A stretch of DNA of 64,000 nucleotides from Flavobacterium sp. AG291 (GCF_003350375.1 NZ_QQAR01000008.1:124001-188000), one strand, 5' to 3'; shown: positions 52,821 through 62,637, counted from the first letter of the stretch. Notes: generated by a model not told the origin, from the sequence alone. Translations and numbers: made by a program.

Positions 52821-53762
52821 ATGTCATACAACGAGCCCGAAGCAAAGATATTTGCATGTTCTCAAAGTGTGTACCTGGCCGAGAAAATAGCCAAAAGCTA
52901 TGGTATGGAGCTGGGTAAGGTTACGTTCTCAACGTATAGTGATGGCGAATTCCAGCCTTCATTTGAAGAATCAATCAGAGGATTAAGGGTTTTCCTTATC
53001 TGTTCTACATTCCCTAGTTCAGACAACCTGATGGAACTGCTTCTTATGATTGATGCTGCAAAAAGAGCATCGGCAAGACACATCACTGCTGTTATCCCTT
53101 ACTTCGGTTGGGCAAGACAGGACAGAAAAGACAAACCAAGAGTTCCGATAGGAGCTAAACTTGTAGCTAAATTGTTAGAGTCGGCTGGCGCGACAAGGAT
53201 CATGACAATGGACCTTCACGCAGACCAGATTCAGGGCTTCTTCGAAAAACCGGTAGATCACCTTTTTGCTTCTACTGTATTCGTTCCTTACGTTAAGAGC
53301 CTTAACCTTGAGAACCTTACTATCGCATCTCCTGACATGGGTGGATCGAAAAGAGCTTATGCTTACTCTAAATTCTTAGGGTCTGACGTGGTTATCTGCT
53401 ACAAACAGCGTAAAGAAGCTAACAAGATCGAAACGATGGAACTTATCGGTGAAGTTACCGGAAAGAACATCATCCTTGTTGACGACATGATTGATACGGG
53501 AGGTACGCTTGCAAAAGCTGCTGAACTAATGATGGAAAAAGGTGCACTTAGCGTAAGAGCTATCTGTACTCACCCTATACTATCAGGTGGTGCTTATGAG
53601 AAAATTGAAAACTCTGCACTTACCGAACTAATCGTTACAGACAGTATTCCTCTTAAGAAGGAAACGTCTAAAATTAAAGTTCTTACTTGTGCCGATCTGT
53701 TTGCAGATGTTATGCACATGGTACAGAACAACACTTCCATCAGCGGGAAGTTTATCGTGTAA
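52821..53762 (+). CDS. prs: Ribose-phosphate pyrophosphokinase (PRPP synthetase)
   Basis: 313 aa, normal length. It makes PRPP from ribose 5-phosphate and ATP for nucleotide, His and Trp synthesis. The family signature DLHADQIQGFF is at 131-141 and the PRPP-binding loop DDMIDTGGT at 221-229; FSDGE-type phosphate contact appears as YSDGEF (39-44). Followed after 31 bp by rplY, the pairing common in Bacteroidetes, and the two share the terminator at 54426. Confidence 0.96.
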   Translation: MSYNEPEAKIFACSQSVYLAEKIAKSYGMELGKVTFSTYSDGEFQPSFEESIRGLRVFLICSTFPSSDNLMELLLMIDAAKRASARHITAVIPYFGWARQDRKDKPRVPIGAKLVAKLLESAGATRIMTMDLHADQIQGFFEKPVDHLFASTVFVPYVKSLNLENLTIASPDMGGSKRAYAYSKFLGSDVVICYKQRKEANKIETMELIGEVTGKNIILVDDMIDTGGTLAKAAELMMEKGALSVRAICTHPILSGGAYEKIENSALTELIVTDSIPLKKETSKIKVLTCADLFADVMHMVQNNTSISGKFIV

Positions 53763-53793
53763 TTTATTTTTATTAACTATATAATTATTTCAA

Positions 53794-54402
53794 ATGAAAT
53801 CAATTACGATCAAAGGATCTGAAAGAGAAAGCGTGGGTAAGGCGGCAACGCGTGCGGCACGTAATGCTGGAATGGTTCCTTGCGTGTTATACGGAGGAAA
53901 TCAGCCAGTACATTTTACTGCAGAAGAAATGGCATTCAAAGGCCTTGTTTACACTCCAAACGTACACACTGTAGTAATTGACCTTAACGGTAAAACTTAC
54001 GATGCTATCCTTCAGGACATCCAGTTTCACCCGGTATCTGACAAAATCCTTCACATCGATTTCTACCAGCTTGATGCTGCAAAAGAAATCACTATGGAGG
54101 TTCCTGTAAAAGTTGTTGGTAACTCTAAAGGAGTTATGGCTGGTGGTGTATTACGTCTTAACCAACGTAAACTTAAAGTTAGAGCTTTACCTGCTAACCT
54201 ACCTGACTTTATCGAGGCAGATATCACTGAACTTGAAATGGGTAACAAGCTTTATATCACTAAGCTTCCAACGAACAACTACAAACTTCTTCAGCCAGAC
54301 AACACTGTTGTAGCACAGGTGAGAATTTCACGTGCTGCTATGAAAGCTGCTCAGGAAGCTGCAAAAGCTGCAAAAGCTCCAGCAAAAGGAAAGAAAAAAT
54401 AA
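53794..54402 (+). CDS. rplY: 50S ribosomal protein L25/general stress protein Ctc
   Basis: 202 aa, the long (Ctc/TL5) form with an N-terminal 5S rRNA-binding domain (about 1-92; [29 protein letters not shown]) and a C-terminal beta domain. The tail is Ala/Lys-rich ([18 protein letters not shown]), as usual for ribosomal proteins in this phylum. It is located directly after prs. Confidence 0.94.
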   Translation: MKSITIKGSERESVGKAATRAARNAGMVPCVLYGGNQPVHFTAEEMAFKGLVYTPNVHTVVIDLNGKTYDAILQDIQFHPVSDKILHIDFYQLDAAKEITMEVPVKVVGNSKGVMAGGVLRLNQRKLKVRALPANLPDFIEADITELEMGNKLYITKLPTNNYKLLQPDNTVVAQVRISRAAMKAAQEAAKAAKAPAKGKKK

Positions 54403-54425
54403 TTTATTATTTTCTCAATATACAG

Positions 54426-54454
54426 AAAGCGCTCTCAAAAAGAGCGCTTTTTTT
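54426..54454 (+). terminator. Intrinsic terminator after rplY
   Basis: AAAGCGCTCT (54426-54435), CAAAA loop, AGAGCGCTTT (54441-54450), then TTTT. Confidence 0.9.
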
Positions 54455-54541
54455 GTGACCGGATCCTTGGATTCAAGAGTATTCAAATCGTCTAACAATC
54501 GAACTGTCAAAGAATCGAATAACCAAATCAACAAATAATCT

Positions 54542-54549
54542 TATTTTTG
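54542..54549 (+). promoter_or_regulatory. -7 element for pth
   Basis: TATTTTTG, exact TAnnTTTG match, ending 4 nt before the first possible ATG of pth (54554) and 61 nt before the second (54611). Confidence 0.5.
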
Positions 54550-54553
54550 CCCC

Positions 54554-55177
54554 ATGAAATGGTTAACCTCTCTTTTTAGCAAAAGAGAAGAAAAAGAAGA
54601 TATAGACCCCATGAAGAAATACCTCATCGTAGGCCTTGGCAACATAGGCGCAGAATATGTAAATACCCGCCACAACATAGGCTTTAAGATAGTAGACCGC
54701 ATTGCACAACAGGAAGGTGCTTCATTTGAAACCGCTAAGCTTGGTGCTATGGCTAAAGTAAGTGTAAAAGGACGTACACTTTTCCTGCTTAAACCAAACA
54801 CCTATATGAACCTTAGCGGAAAGGCTATTAAATACTGGCTGGATCAGGAAAAGATTCCGCTTGAAAACCTGTTAGTAATTACCGACGACCTTAACCTACC
54901 TTTCGGAACCATCCGTATTAAAGGCAAAGGCAGCGATGGTGGCCATAACGGACTAAAAAGCACACAACAGTTACTAAACACTGCCGATTATGCCCGTTTC
55001 CGTTTCGGTATCAGCGACGATTTTAAAAAAGGCAAACAGGTAGACTATGTACTTGGCGAATGGGATGCAGAAGAAACTGCAAAACTTTCAGAAAGGCTTG
55101 ATATGTCGTCCGAAGCAGTAAAGTCTTTCGCCCTTGCCGGACTAGGCAATACCATGAGCAACTTTAACGGAAAGTAA
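54554..55177 (+). CDS. pth: Peptidyl-tRNA hydrolase
   Basis: Releases peptides from stalled peptidyl-tRNA. The frame from 54554 gives 207 aa; the core begins at Met20 with YLIVGLGNIGAEYVNTRHNIG, carrying the conserved Asn and catalytic His. KPNTYMNLSG and DDLNLPFGTIRIKGKGSDGGHNGLKS are further family blocks. The first 19 residues (MKWLTSLFSKREEKEDIDP) are an amphipathic or charged extension lying outside the Pth fold. The promoter position would make an mRNA from the first ATG leaderless, so translation may start at 54611 instead, giving 188 aa, the usual Pth length. Confidence 0.93.
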   Translation: MKWLTSLFSKREEKEDIDPMKKYLIVGLGNIGAEYVNTRHNIGFKIVDRIAQQEGASFETAKLGAMAKVSVKGRTLFLLKPNTYMNLSGKAIKYWLDQEKIPLENLLVITDDLNLPFGTIRIKGKGSDGGHNGLKSTQQLLNTADYARFRFGISDDFKKGKQVDYVLGEWDAEETAKLSERLDMSSEAVKSFALAGLGNTMSNFNGK

Positions 55178-55244
55178 ACATAAAGTTTCAAAGCTGCAAA
55201 GTTCCAAAGTAACAGAGTGAAGCTCCTACATTTCCTTATAGAGC

Positions 55245-55260
55245 CCCGATAGCTATCGGG
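55245..55260. repeat. Perfect 16-bp palindrome
   Basis: CCCGATAGCTATCGGG, a dyad often seen scattered in intergenic regions of Bacteroidetes. It lies between pth and the bidirectional terminator. Confidence 0.5.
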
Positions 55261-55280
55261 AGGGTTAAGGCCTAAACATA

Positions 55281-55314
55281 ACAAAAGAGGGACGCTTTCG
55301 CGTCCCTCTTTTGT
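55281..55314. terminator. Bidirectional intrinsic terminator between pth and the metalloprotease gene
   Basis: Perfect 15-bp stem ACAAAAGAGGGACGC (55281-55295), TTTC loop, complement 55300-55314. Convergent genes flank it, and it touches the stop codon of the minus-strand gene. Confidence 0.85.
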
Positions 55315-58300
55315 TATTCTATAATTATCTTTTTGGTGACCGTGCTGTCGCCATCCTGAATGCTTACCAGATAAATTCCGGCTGCAGCATTATTTAATGA
55401 TACCGACTGCTCGATAAGACCTGTATAAGCATAAGCATTGGCAAAAAGCTGTCTACCTCTTATATCATATACAGCTATCTTAACATCATTTCCTGTAAGC
55501 GAATTGAATCGAACCATAAAATCACCTTTATTAGGGTTTGGTGTTACCGTTAACCCTGCTAAAGCATTTTCATTCAAACCAGTAACCGGCGGCTCTTCAA
55601 CACTACAAATGTTCAGGCTCCAGCTCACCAGCTCTCCGCCTTCAAACACAACATCATCATTAACCGTAAGCGTCCATGTTCCCTCAGGTGATTGCCCATT
55701 AAAAGCACTCAACGTTTGAAGTGGTGTAATAAAACCAGACACAACAGGGTTTGTTCCACATACTAATGCATCTCCATTATCATCAAAAGTAGCATCAACA
55801 TTATCAAAATCACCTACACAAACATTCTGGAAAAGCGTTACCTGAGTTCCCTCCGGACTCGTAAGTTTTACTGTAAGATCGTTCACTCTTGTGTGGTTAA
55901 TCTTCAGTCCTACTGTTACCTTAGCAATGTCTCCCGTTCCTGTAGCCGATAGTGTTGAAGTTGCCGTTCCTGCATCCGGAAGTACAACAGTCGCATTTAC
56001 AGGCGCAAAGTTACTGCATATTGCTGCACTGGTAGTAAAGCTGAAAGCCTCGCTTGTCGTTCCTGAACAAGTCGCGCTTAACGGCTGAACCCTCCAGAAA
56101 TAAGTACTTTCACTATTTAAAGCGATGGTATAACTTGTAGCAGTTAATGACTCATTAGCTACAACTGTTTCAAATTCAGCATCTGTAGCTACCTCAAGCT
56201 GATATGACGTTGCTCCGGCAACTGCTGCCCACTCAAGCTGAACATTACTTACTACATCTACGGCATTATTAGCCGGAGAAGTAAGTACTACCGAGTCAAA
56301 GTTAGTATTAATAACATCTAGATAAAGACTTGCAGCTTTAGTTACTGAACCTGATGTAGCTGTTACCGTCATAGAATACAGACCCGGAACAACTGATTGC
56401 GGTACAGTCACCGTTACTGTAACATTACCCGATGCTGTTATGCTATCAGGGCTGAAACTTACTGTAGAACCTTCAGGATTACCCGTAACAGTAAAAGTTG
56501 TAGCGTCCGAAAATCCTGATAGTGCCTGATAAGAAAGTTCGAAAGTAACCTCGCTACCTTTACAAGCAGGCTTATTTTGCTCTCCGTTTACAGAAATTGC
56601 CATTGTAGACGATGCCGAAGTAACTGCAAAATTTGTATTAGAAAGATCGTAGAAGATATGATTGTAACCTCTTACCATAATTCTTTTGTTAGTACCATTT
56701 CCAACCGGAACTGTTATTATCTCACTACCGTCATTTGGCACTTTAGCAGCCAAAACTACAGGATAAGTCTGCCCCCCGTTGTTAGACATCAATATATCTA
56801 CATACTCGGCATTGATACCATTAGCAGTAGTTCCCGCAACGTTCCAGGTAACTGTTTGGTTGCTTCCCGCCTGCCAAGAAACATTCGTATTTGGCGAAGT
56901 CACTAAAAATGGCCCAGCCACACCCGATACTGTTATCTGAGTATCATCATAAGCGGTTTGTCCGCCCTCAACATTATTATCTCTTGCCGTAACCATAAAG
57001 TTGTAGGTACGCGCCACATCAGAGATTACTTCCCAGGTAGGGTAAAGATTATTGCTAAGAACAGAATTTAACGCAGGCATATAACGCTCCGGAGAATTCT
57101 GTGGAGCAATAGAACGGAAGTTAGGCCCTTCAGTTGAAGTTGATACAGGAGGCTGAACCGTCATTTCAAGGTCCATTTGCTCCCACGAGTAAGTAAGTGC
57201 GTCATTATCTGCATCAGTACCGGTTGCTTTCAGTATGAAAGGAGTACTTTTCGGAATTGTATAATTAAGCCCGGCATCTACCACAGGTGCTGCATTTCCG
57301 GTTTCGATATTTACCGAACAGTCACCCCATCCTTTTATGAAATCAGTAATCTCTTCTATGCTAATCCTATGGAAATAGGCATCTGAATGATCCTGAACAC
57401 TTGGAAAACATACTCCTGCATAACCCATAATCGTGCTTCCGCTACCTGTTTCATAAGCTGTGCTTTCGTTTACATTACCATCGCATTCATTATTAAACGT
57501 ATGGTTACCACCAAACTGGTGTCCCATCTCGTGCGCAACAAAATCAATATCATACGGATCACCCACCGGAGCCGGCAATCCTGTAATACCTCTTGCCTTA
57601 CTGTTAGAACATGGCGACCATAGCTGGGCTACACCTCCACCACCTGTACTTACCACGTGGCCAATATCATAGCTATCAAAACCTACAGCACCATCAATAA
57701 CACCCTGACTCTGGTTAAGCAGCGCGTTATTGGTATTGTTGTTGTCAAAATTGTCAGAAGTAATAAATATAAGCTGGTCGTTATCATCTATTAACTGTAA
57801 CGTAACCGCAAAATCTTTTTCATATACACTGTTTACCCTTGTAACAGTAACCACCATGGCAGCAAGTACAGCCTCTGTCTGCTGAGCTATCGTACCTCCG
57901 GTAAGCGCCGCCGCCTGAATATGGAATGCCGCATACTCGATTGTACACGCCATTGCCAGTCTGTATGTGCGTAGCTGACCATCAGTAGCCGTTACACTAA
58001 ACGGCATGGTTTCTAAATTCTTGGTTTTCTTTTTAGAAGTAGTCTCGGTAACTCCACAATAGAAAGTCCTTGGCTCAACAGATGCTCTTTTATAAGAGAT
58101 ACTAGTGAGTCCATCTTTAGTATAAGGATCGGTATAGGCAGTACCTTCGTTAGTAGATAACATTGTATGCAATCCGTAGCGTGTAACACTAAGACGGATT
58201 ACTTCGGCAGGGTTATCAATACCCTGACCTACATATGATTTCATATCGGGATATTTTGCAGCAAGACCAGGCTGCATAACCGGAGCTTCAAACATTTTAA

Positions 58301-58568
58301 AGCTTTTAAGCTCACCATTTCCGTCAGGAAATTGTATAATTACACCTGAAGCCACTTTTCCGCCTCTCATTGGCGCATTCGCCAGTTGCGATTTTAGCAA
58401 CGGAAGGTTAAGCTGATACAAATGGTATTCCGAAGGAACGGAAGCTCTGTCTGACAACTCCGTTGGGGATATATTTTTACCCTCGGTTCTGTTCCAAAGC
58501 GCATTTTGTGCATAGGCACCGCTCATAAATACAACCGAGGCCATGACAATAAGTAAACGTTTTTTCAT
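55314..58568 (-). CDS. Reprolysin-type secreted zinc metalloprotease with T9SS type A domain
   Basis: 1084 aa. A signal peptide (1-20, SGAYA) and a propeptide-like region (about 21-190) precede a metzincin catalytic domain with HEMGHQFGGNH (His346, Glu347, His350, His356), the HExxHxxGxxH zinc site. A Met-turn (TIMGYAG) follows about 35 residues later. Downstream come Ig/Reprolysin-associated and fibronectin III-like domains (the latter starting LTSPANNAVDV...), a proprotein convertase P-domain (ICSNFAPVN... to LNICS), and the type A sorting domain (VTPNPNKGDFMVRF to KKIIIE). This architecture is common among flavobacterial T9SS proteases. It should act outside the cell on protein substrates. 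Confidence 0.9.
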   Translation of the reverse strand: MKKRLLIVMASVVFMSGAYAQNALWNRTEGKNISPTELSDRASVPSEYHLYQLNLPLLKSQLANAPMRGGKVASGVIIQFPDGNGELKSFKMFEAPVMQPGLAAKYPDMKSYVGQGIDNPAEVIRLSVTRYGLHTMLSTNEGTAYTDPYTKDGLTSISYKRASVEPRTFYCGVTETTSKKKTKNLETMPFSVTATDGQLRTYRLAMACTIEYAAFHIQAAALTGGTIAQQTEAVLAAMVVTVTRVNSVYEKDFAVTLQLIDDNDQLIFITSDNFDNNNTNNALLNQSQGVIDGAVGFDSYDIGHVVSTGGGGVAQLWSPCSNSKARGITGLPAPVGDPYDIDFVAHEMGHQFGGNHTFNNECDGNVNESTAYETGSGSTIMGYAGVCFPSVQDHSDAYFHRISIEEITDFIKGWGDCSVNIETGNAAPVVDAGLNYTIPKSTPFILKATGTDADNDALTYSWEQMDLEMTVQPPVSTSTEGPNFRSIAPQNSPERYMPALNSVLSNNLYPTWEVISDVARTYNFMVTARDNNVEGGQTAYDDTQITVSGVAGPFLVTSPNTNVSWQAGSNQTVTWNVAGTTANGINAEYVDILMSNNGGQTYPVVLAAKVPNDGSEIITVPVGNGTNKRIMVRGYNHIFYDLSNTNFAVTSASSTMAISVNGEQNKPACKGSEVTFELSYQALSGFSDATTFTVTGNPEGSTVSFSPDSITASGNVTVTVTVPQSVVPGLYSMTVTATSGSVTKAASLYLDVINTNFDSVVLTSPANNAVDVVSNVQLEWAAVAGATSYQLEVATDAEFETVVANESLTATSYTIALNSESTYFWRVQPLSATCSGTTSEAFSFTTSAAICSNFAPVNATVVLPDAGTATSTLSATGTGDIAKVTVGLKINHTRVNDLTVKLTSPEGTQVTLFQNVCVGDFDNVDATFDDNGDALVCGTNPVVSGFITPLQTLSAFNGQSPEGTWTLTVNDDVVFEGGELVSWSLNICSVEEPPVTGLNENALAGLTVTPNPNKGDFMVRFNSLTGNDVKIAVYDIRGRQLFANAYAYTGLIEQSVSLNNAAAGIYLVSIQDGDSTVTKKIIIE

Positions 58569-58704
58569 AAATTTTTCTTTTTATAGAAGCACGAAGATAA
58601 TAATTTACACAACGCAACAAAATTTTAACATTATGACATAGTTATTATTATACCTTTTTTACTTATAAATTTTCAGTTTATACTATATTTCGTACTTTTA
58701 AGCT

Positions 58705-59214
58705 ATGAAAAAATCAATCATTACTGCTACAGCTATAGCCTTTGTTCTCTTTTCCTGCTCTACTGGAAAGAACACCTTACAATCTTTTGACAACGCAACT
58801 ATTACCAGTAATTGTACTGAAAATTACGATTGTACGTTTGAAGCCCAAAAAGACAAAAGCCTTGTGATTAAGACCGATGATACCGGCCACAACTATTTTA
58901 ATGTAATTGATACGCCCGGCAAGACCGTATTAAAATATTCATACAAGAGGATTACCGACCCAAAGATTCAGGATGCCGGCTACGTAGAAACAATAACTTT
59001 TGAAATTGACAACTCCACAAAAGATTTAAATCTTACTGGCAAGGACATCCAAAAAACAAAAATGGTATTGAACATTGCATGTTTTTGCAAAGGCAAAGCC
59101 GGAGTCAGAAAAATTGAAGAAGGAACACTGACTTTTAAAAACAACAAACTACATATAGAAATTCCTGAACTGGTAGAGGGGCAGGTAACGAGGGTTGTGG
59201 ATGTAAATTTTTAG
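58705..59214 (+). CDS. Small lipoprotein of unknown function
   Basis: 169 aa with a lipobox LFSC (Cys18) after a short hydrophobic N-terminus. The mature part is strand-rich, with four Cys besides the lipidated one (SNCTENYDC and ACFCKG) that could pair. No family recognised. It is divergent from the metalloprotease gene and is followed by another unknown envelope gene. Confidence 0.6.
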   Translation: MKKSIITATAIAFVLFSCSTGKNTLQSFDNATITSNCTENYDCTFEAQKDKSLVIKTDDTGHNYFNVIDTPGKTVLKYSYKRITDPKIQDAGYVETITFEIDNSTKDLNLTGKDIQKTKMVLNIACFCKGKAGVRKIEEGTLTFKNNKLHIEIPELVEGQVTRVVDVNF

Positions 59215-59257
59215 AATTTTCTGCACAACCGATATCACAACAATAATTATCTAAAAA

Positions 59258-60034
59258 ATGCATAAAATAACAATCCTATTTTTTTTATTCACTTCATACT
59301 CTTTCTATTCTCAAAGCATTTCGAGTTATATGAATTTCATAAACAAAAGAGAATTTTATTCTAATAAATCAGTCGCGGAAGCTACAATAGATTATACCCA
59401 ATTTAATAACTCAGGAAAAAAAGAAAAAGAAATTAATGTTTACAACATTTATAATAAAATACAAAACCAAGTTCGTTATGATGAAAAAGGAAAATTGATT
59501 GGACGTTCTTATAGACAATATGATGAAAAAGGAAATAATATTATTACAAGATTTACATTTTGGCATCCTGCAATTGGATATACGTCACAATCTACTGAGT
59601 ATAAATATGATGGAAACAACTTTTTAACTGGAATAATATCAAGAGATTCTGTAAATAATATTATCCGCGAATCATTATTCGTAAATGATGAGCAAGGCAA
59701 ACCAATTGAACTTATTGTAAGCGTAAAAGAAAAATTAGAAGGTAGAGAAACAGCTATATATAATTACGAAACTAATGAGGTTGAAATTAGCTATTTTAAT
59801 TCATTGAATCAGTTTATATCAAAATCTAATGGTAAAATAAATCATATGATCAAAGAACCAGGCGATATTGTCTCCGAATATGGCGACATCATCAAGTCAA
59901 AATCCTTTGAACAAGACATAACATATGACAAATATGGCAATTGGATCAAAAAAATTCATTATAAAATAGTAGGAGGAAAAAAAATTAAACAATCTGATTT
60001 GCGTCGTCATATAAAATATAAAAAAGAAGACTGA
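59258..60034 (+). CDS. Hypothetical secreted protein with YD-like repeats
   Basis: 258 aa with a signal peptide (ITILFFLFTSYSFYSQ). The body carries a degenerate strand-turn pattern, (V/R)YDEKGKL, QYDEKGNN, YKYDGNNFL, TYDKYGNWI, similar to RHS/YD or MORN-like wrapping repeats. The DNA is visibly more A+T-rich and poly-A-rich than the genes on either side, with many AAT and AAA codons, which may indicate a different origin. Function unknown. Confidence 0.6.
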   Translation: MHKITILFFLFTSYSFYSQSISSYMNFINKREFYSNKSVAEATIDYTQFNNSGKKEKEINVYNIYNKIQNQVRYDEKGKLIGRSYRQYDEKGNNIITRFTFWHPAIGYTSQSTEYKYDGNNFLTGIISRDSVNNIIRESLFVNDEQGKPIELIVSVKEKLEGRETAIYNYETNEVEISYFNSLNQFISKSNGKINHMIKEPGDIVSEYGDIIKSKSFEQDITYDKYGNWIKKIHYKIVGGKKIKQSDLRRHIKYKKED

Positions 60035-60088
60035 TTGTTCAATCTCTCACACTAGTATTACGTTCGTGCCAGCAACAAAAGACATCAT

Positions 60089-60114
60089 CGGACCTCCGAC
60101 CTCGGACTTCCGAC
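60089..60114. repeat. Short GC-rich tandem motif
   Basis: CGGACCTCCGAC and CTCGGACTTCCGAC follow one another, a degenerate direct repeat with internal dyads. Isolated in an otherwise AT-rich gap; nature unknown. Confidence 0.4.
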
Positions 60115-60168
60115 AACCAGCAACCAAAAATTTTCACAACTATGATAATTTAATTGGATACAGATAGT

Positions 60169-60176
60169 TAAATTTG
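60169..60176 (+). promoter_or_regulatory. -7 element for ribF
   Basis: TAAATTTG, exact TAnnTTTG match, 10-19 nt upstream of the two possible TTG starts. Confidence 0.5.
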
Positions 60177-60195
60177 CCGAACATATTTGAGCGGT

Positions 60196-61131
60196 TTGAA
60201 AATTTTCAATTCAATACAGGAGTTTATCCCAACTACCAAGACCATCGTTACACTGGGTACTTTTGACGGCGTGCATAAAGGCCACAAAAGCATACTGGAA
60301 AAACTGACCAACAGCAGCAAACAATCAGGCTGCGAAAGCGTTGTGCTTACATTTTTCCCGCATCCGCGAATGGTTTTGCAGCAAAACAGCGACCTGAAGT
60401 TACTCAACACTATGGACGAAAAGGCAGCCCTGCTTGAAAAAGAAGGCATTGACAACCTCATCATCCATCCGTTCGACATGGCCTTTTCAAGGCTCACCGC
60501 AGAAGAATTTGTTAGGGATGTATTGGTTGAAGGACTCAACATTGCCAAAATAATCATTGGTCACGACCACCGTTTTGGACGTAATCGTACTGCAAATATT
60601 GACGACCTTATCCGATTTGGAGAAGAATATGGCTTTGAAGTTGAGAAAATATCAGCACTTGCCATAGACGAGGTATCGGTAAGCTCTACCAAAATTCGCC
60701 ACGCCCTGAACGAGGGGCATATTGATGTTGCCAATAGCTATTTGGGATATCCTTATTTCATTAATGGAAATGTGGTGGAAGGCAAGCAATTGGGCCGCAC
60801 TATAGGTTTCCCTACAGCTAACATCCAGCCTACCGAAAGTTACAAACTTATTCCTGCTAATGGCGTTTATGTAGTATCATCAGAATTGGACGGGAAGACC
60901 GTTCACGGCATGATGAACATTGGCACCCGCCCTACTGTAAACGGCACAGGAACTACGATAGAAGTACATTACCTCAACTTTAACGAAGATCTGTACGGCA
61001 AACCCGTTAAGGTAAACTTTCATCACAGGCTTCGCAACGAGGTAAAGTTCGAATCGTTTGATGCCCTAAAACTACAAATTGAAAAAGACAGGCTCGACAC
61101 CATCGCTTGGTTTGAAAAACAGAACTCATGA
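60196..61131 (+). CDS. ribF: Bifunctional riboflavin kinase/FAD synthetase
   Basis: About 311 aa. The N-terminal nucleotidyltransferase domain has GTFDGVHKGHKSIL and VSSTKIRHAL; the C-terminal flavokinase domain has GRTIGFPTANI and GTTIEVHYLNF. It makes FMN and FAD from riboflavin. No ATG is available near the start: TTG codons at 60187 and 60196 are both in frame, and the second (MKIFNSIQEF) matches the usual RibF N-terminus. A TTG start in a short leader may limit expression. The last 4 bp overlap the HTTM gene. Confidence 0.92.
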   Translation: MKIFNSIQEFIPTTKTIVTLGTFDGVHKGHKSILEKLTNSSKQSGCESVVLTFFPHPRMVLQQNSDLKLLNTMDEKAALLEKEGIDNLIIHPFDMAFSRLTAEEFVRDVLVEGLNIAKIIIGHDHRFGRNRTANIDDLIRFGEEYGFEVEKISALAIDEVSVSSTKIRHALNEGHIDVANSYLGYPYFINGNVVEGKQLGRTIGFPTANIQPTESYKLIPANGVYVVSSELDGKTVHGMMNIGTRPTVNGTGTTIEVHYLNFNEDLYGKPVKVNFHHRLRNEVKFESFDALKLQIEKDRLDTIAWFEKQNS

Positions 61132-62441
61132 AACAGCGCCTGTTCCTCCAAATAGATAACGCCCCGTTAATTATTTTCAGGATCTTCTTAGGTTTCCTAT
61201 TGGCTTGCGAAACCTTTGGCGCCATACTTACCGGCTGGGTTAAAAGCAATCTTGTCGACCCTACTTATACTTTTTCGCATATTGGCATGGAATGGCTGCA
61301 GCCACTTCCGGGCTATGGCATGTATTTTTATTTTGCCGCTATGGGTATTCTCGGCCTGCTCGTAATGATAGGCTACAAATATCGATGGTCAATTGGATTG
61401 TATACACTGCTGTGGGCAGGAGCCTACTTTATGCAAAAGACATCATACAATAACCACTATTACCTGTTACTACTGGTGTGTCTTATGATGTTTTTCCTTC
61501 CGGCAAACCGATACGCTTCTATAGACGCTAAGCAAAACCCATCGATCAGAAAACTTACCATGCCGGCCTGGTGCTCATGGGTTATGATCCTACAGGTTAC
61601 TATTGTATATTTTTATGCCACACTGGCTAAATTTTACCCCGGTTGGTTAAGCGGCACTTTTGTGCACAACCTGCTTAACAATTCTGTAAGCAATCCAACG
61701 CTGAATGATATCATGACGCAAAAGTGGTTTTATCTCTTTATTACTTATGCAGGTATGGCTTTTGACCTGTTGGTTGTACCACTAATGCTCTTTAAACGCA
61801 CGCGTACCATTGCCTTTGTTGCTTCGCTGATTTTTCACATCTTTAATTCAATTACGTTACAAATAGGCATTTTCCCGTTTTTCGCCCTTAGTTTTGCAGT
61901 TTTCTTTTATCCACCCGACACTATTAGGAAACTCTTCTTTAAAAAGAAACCTTTTGCCGAAGATGCCGGAAAACCTACTAATGAAAGCAAAAGCATACTA
62001 CTGTTCTTCTTTGTTCCCTACCTTATCATTCAGCTATTGCTTCCGCTGAGACACTACCTTATTAAAGGCGATGTGCTGCTTACAGAAGAAGGCCACCGTT
62101 TAAGCTGGCGTATGATGCTACGTAGTCGTGGCGGTTATACAACATTTAAGATAATAGATAAAAAAACAGGTAAAAAACTGCACTTTGACACACACAGGGC
62201 TTTTACTCATAAGCAGATAAGCAGTATGGAAACCAAGCCCGACATGATATGGCAAACGGCACAATACATCCATAAGTATTTTGAAAAACAGGGCGCCGAT
62301 GTAGCGGTTTATGCCAATACCAGCGTAAACATAAATGGGGGGCCATACGTCACTCTTATTGATCCTACTGTAGACCTTGCAGCCGCAAAATGGGACTATT
62401 TTTTCCATTGCGACTGGATACTGCTTCCTGAAATTAAATAA
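61128..62441 (+). CDS. HTTM-domain (vitamin K carboxylase-like) membrane protein
   Basis: 437 aa. The first ~290 residues hold several membrane helices and the horizontally transferred transmembrane (HTTM) domain pattern (FRIFLGFLLACETFGAI; YFYATLAKFYPGWLSG), followed by a soluble C-terminal region with HRLSWRMMLRSRGGYT. This is the arrangement of bacterial relatives of gamma-glutamyl carboxylase; whether they carboxylate protein is not known. It overlaps ribF by 4 bp (ATGA), indicating coupled translation, though a link to flavin synthesis is not obvious. Confidence 0.82.
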   Translation: MKQRLFLQIDNAPLIIFRIFLGFLLACETFGAILTGWVKSNLVDPTYTFSHIGMEWLQPLPGYGMYFYFAAMGILGLLVMIGYKYRWSIGLYTLLWAGAYFMQKTSYNNHYYLLLLVCLMMFFLPANRYASIDAKQNPSIRKLTMPAWCSWVMILQVTIVYFYATLAKFYPGWLSGTFVHNLLNNSVSNPTLNDIMTQKWFYLFITYAGMAFDLLVVPLMLFKRTRTIAFVASLIFHIFNSITLQIGIFPFFALSFAVFFYPPDTIRKLFFKKKPFAEDAGKPTNESKSILLFFFVPYLIIQLLLPLRHYLIKGDVLLTEEGHRLSWRMMLRSRGGYTTFKIIDKKTGKKLHFDTHRAFTHKQISSMETKPDMIWQTAQYIHKYFEKQGADVAVYANTSVNINGGPYVTLIDPTVDLAAAKWDYFFHCDWILLPEIK

Positions 62442-62637
62442 AACGCAACAGATAAAACCATATCCTAATTTTATCATAATTGTTTTATTAAATATTTACT
62501 AATCTTCATCCACTTCTCCCATTTTATACCTAACTTCGGGTATAAATACATGAGAAACTATACAGTTAATTTAAATGTGTTTTTAGTCCATGATTGGGCT
62601 ATGTGTTAACTGAAATAAGAACCAAAAAACAAAAACT

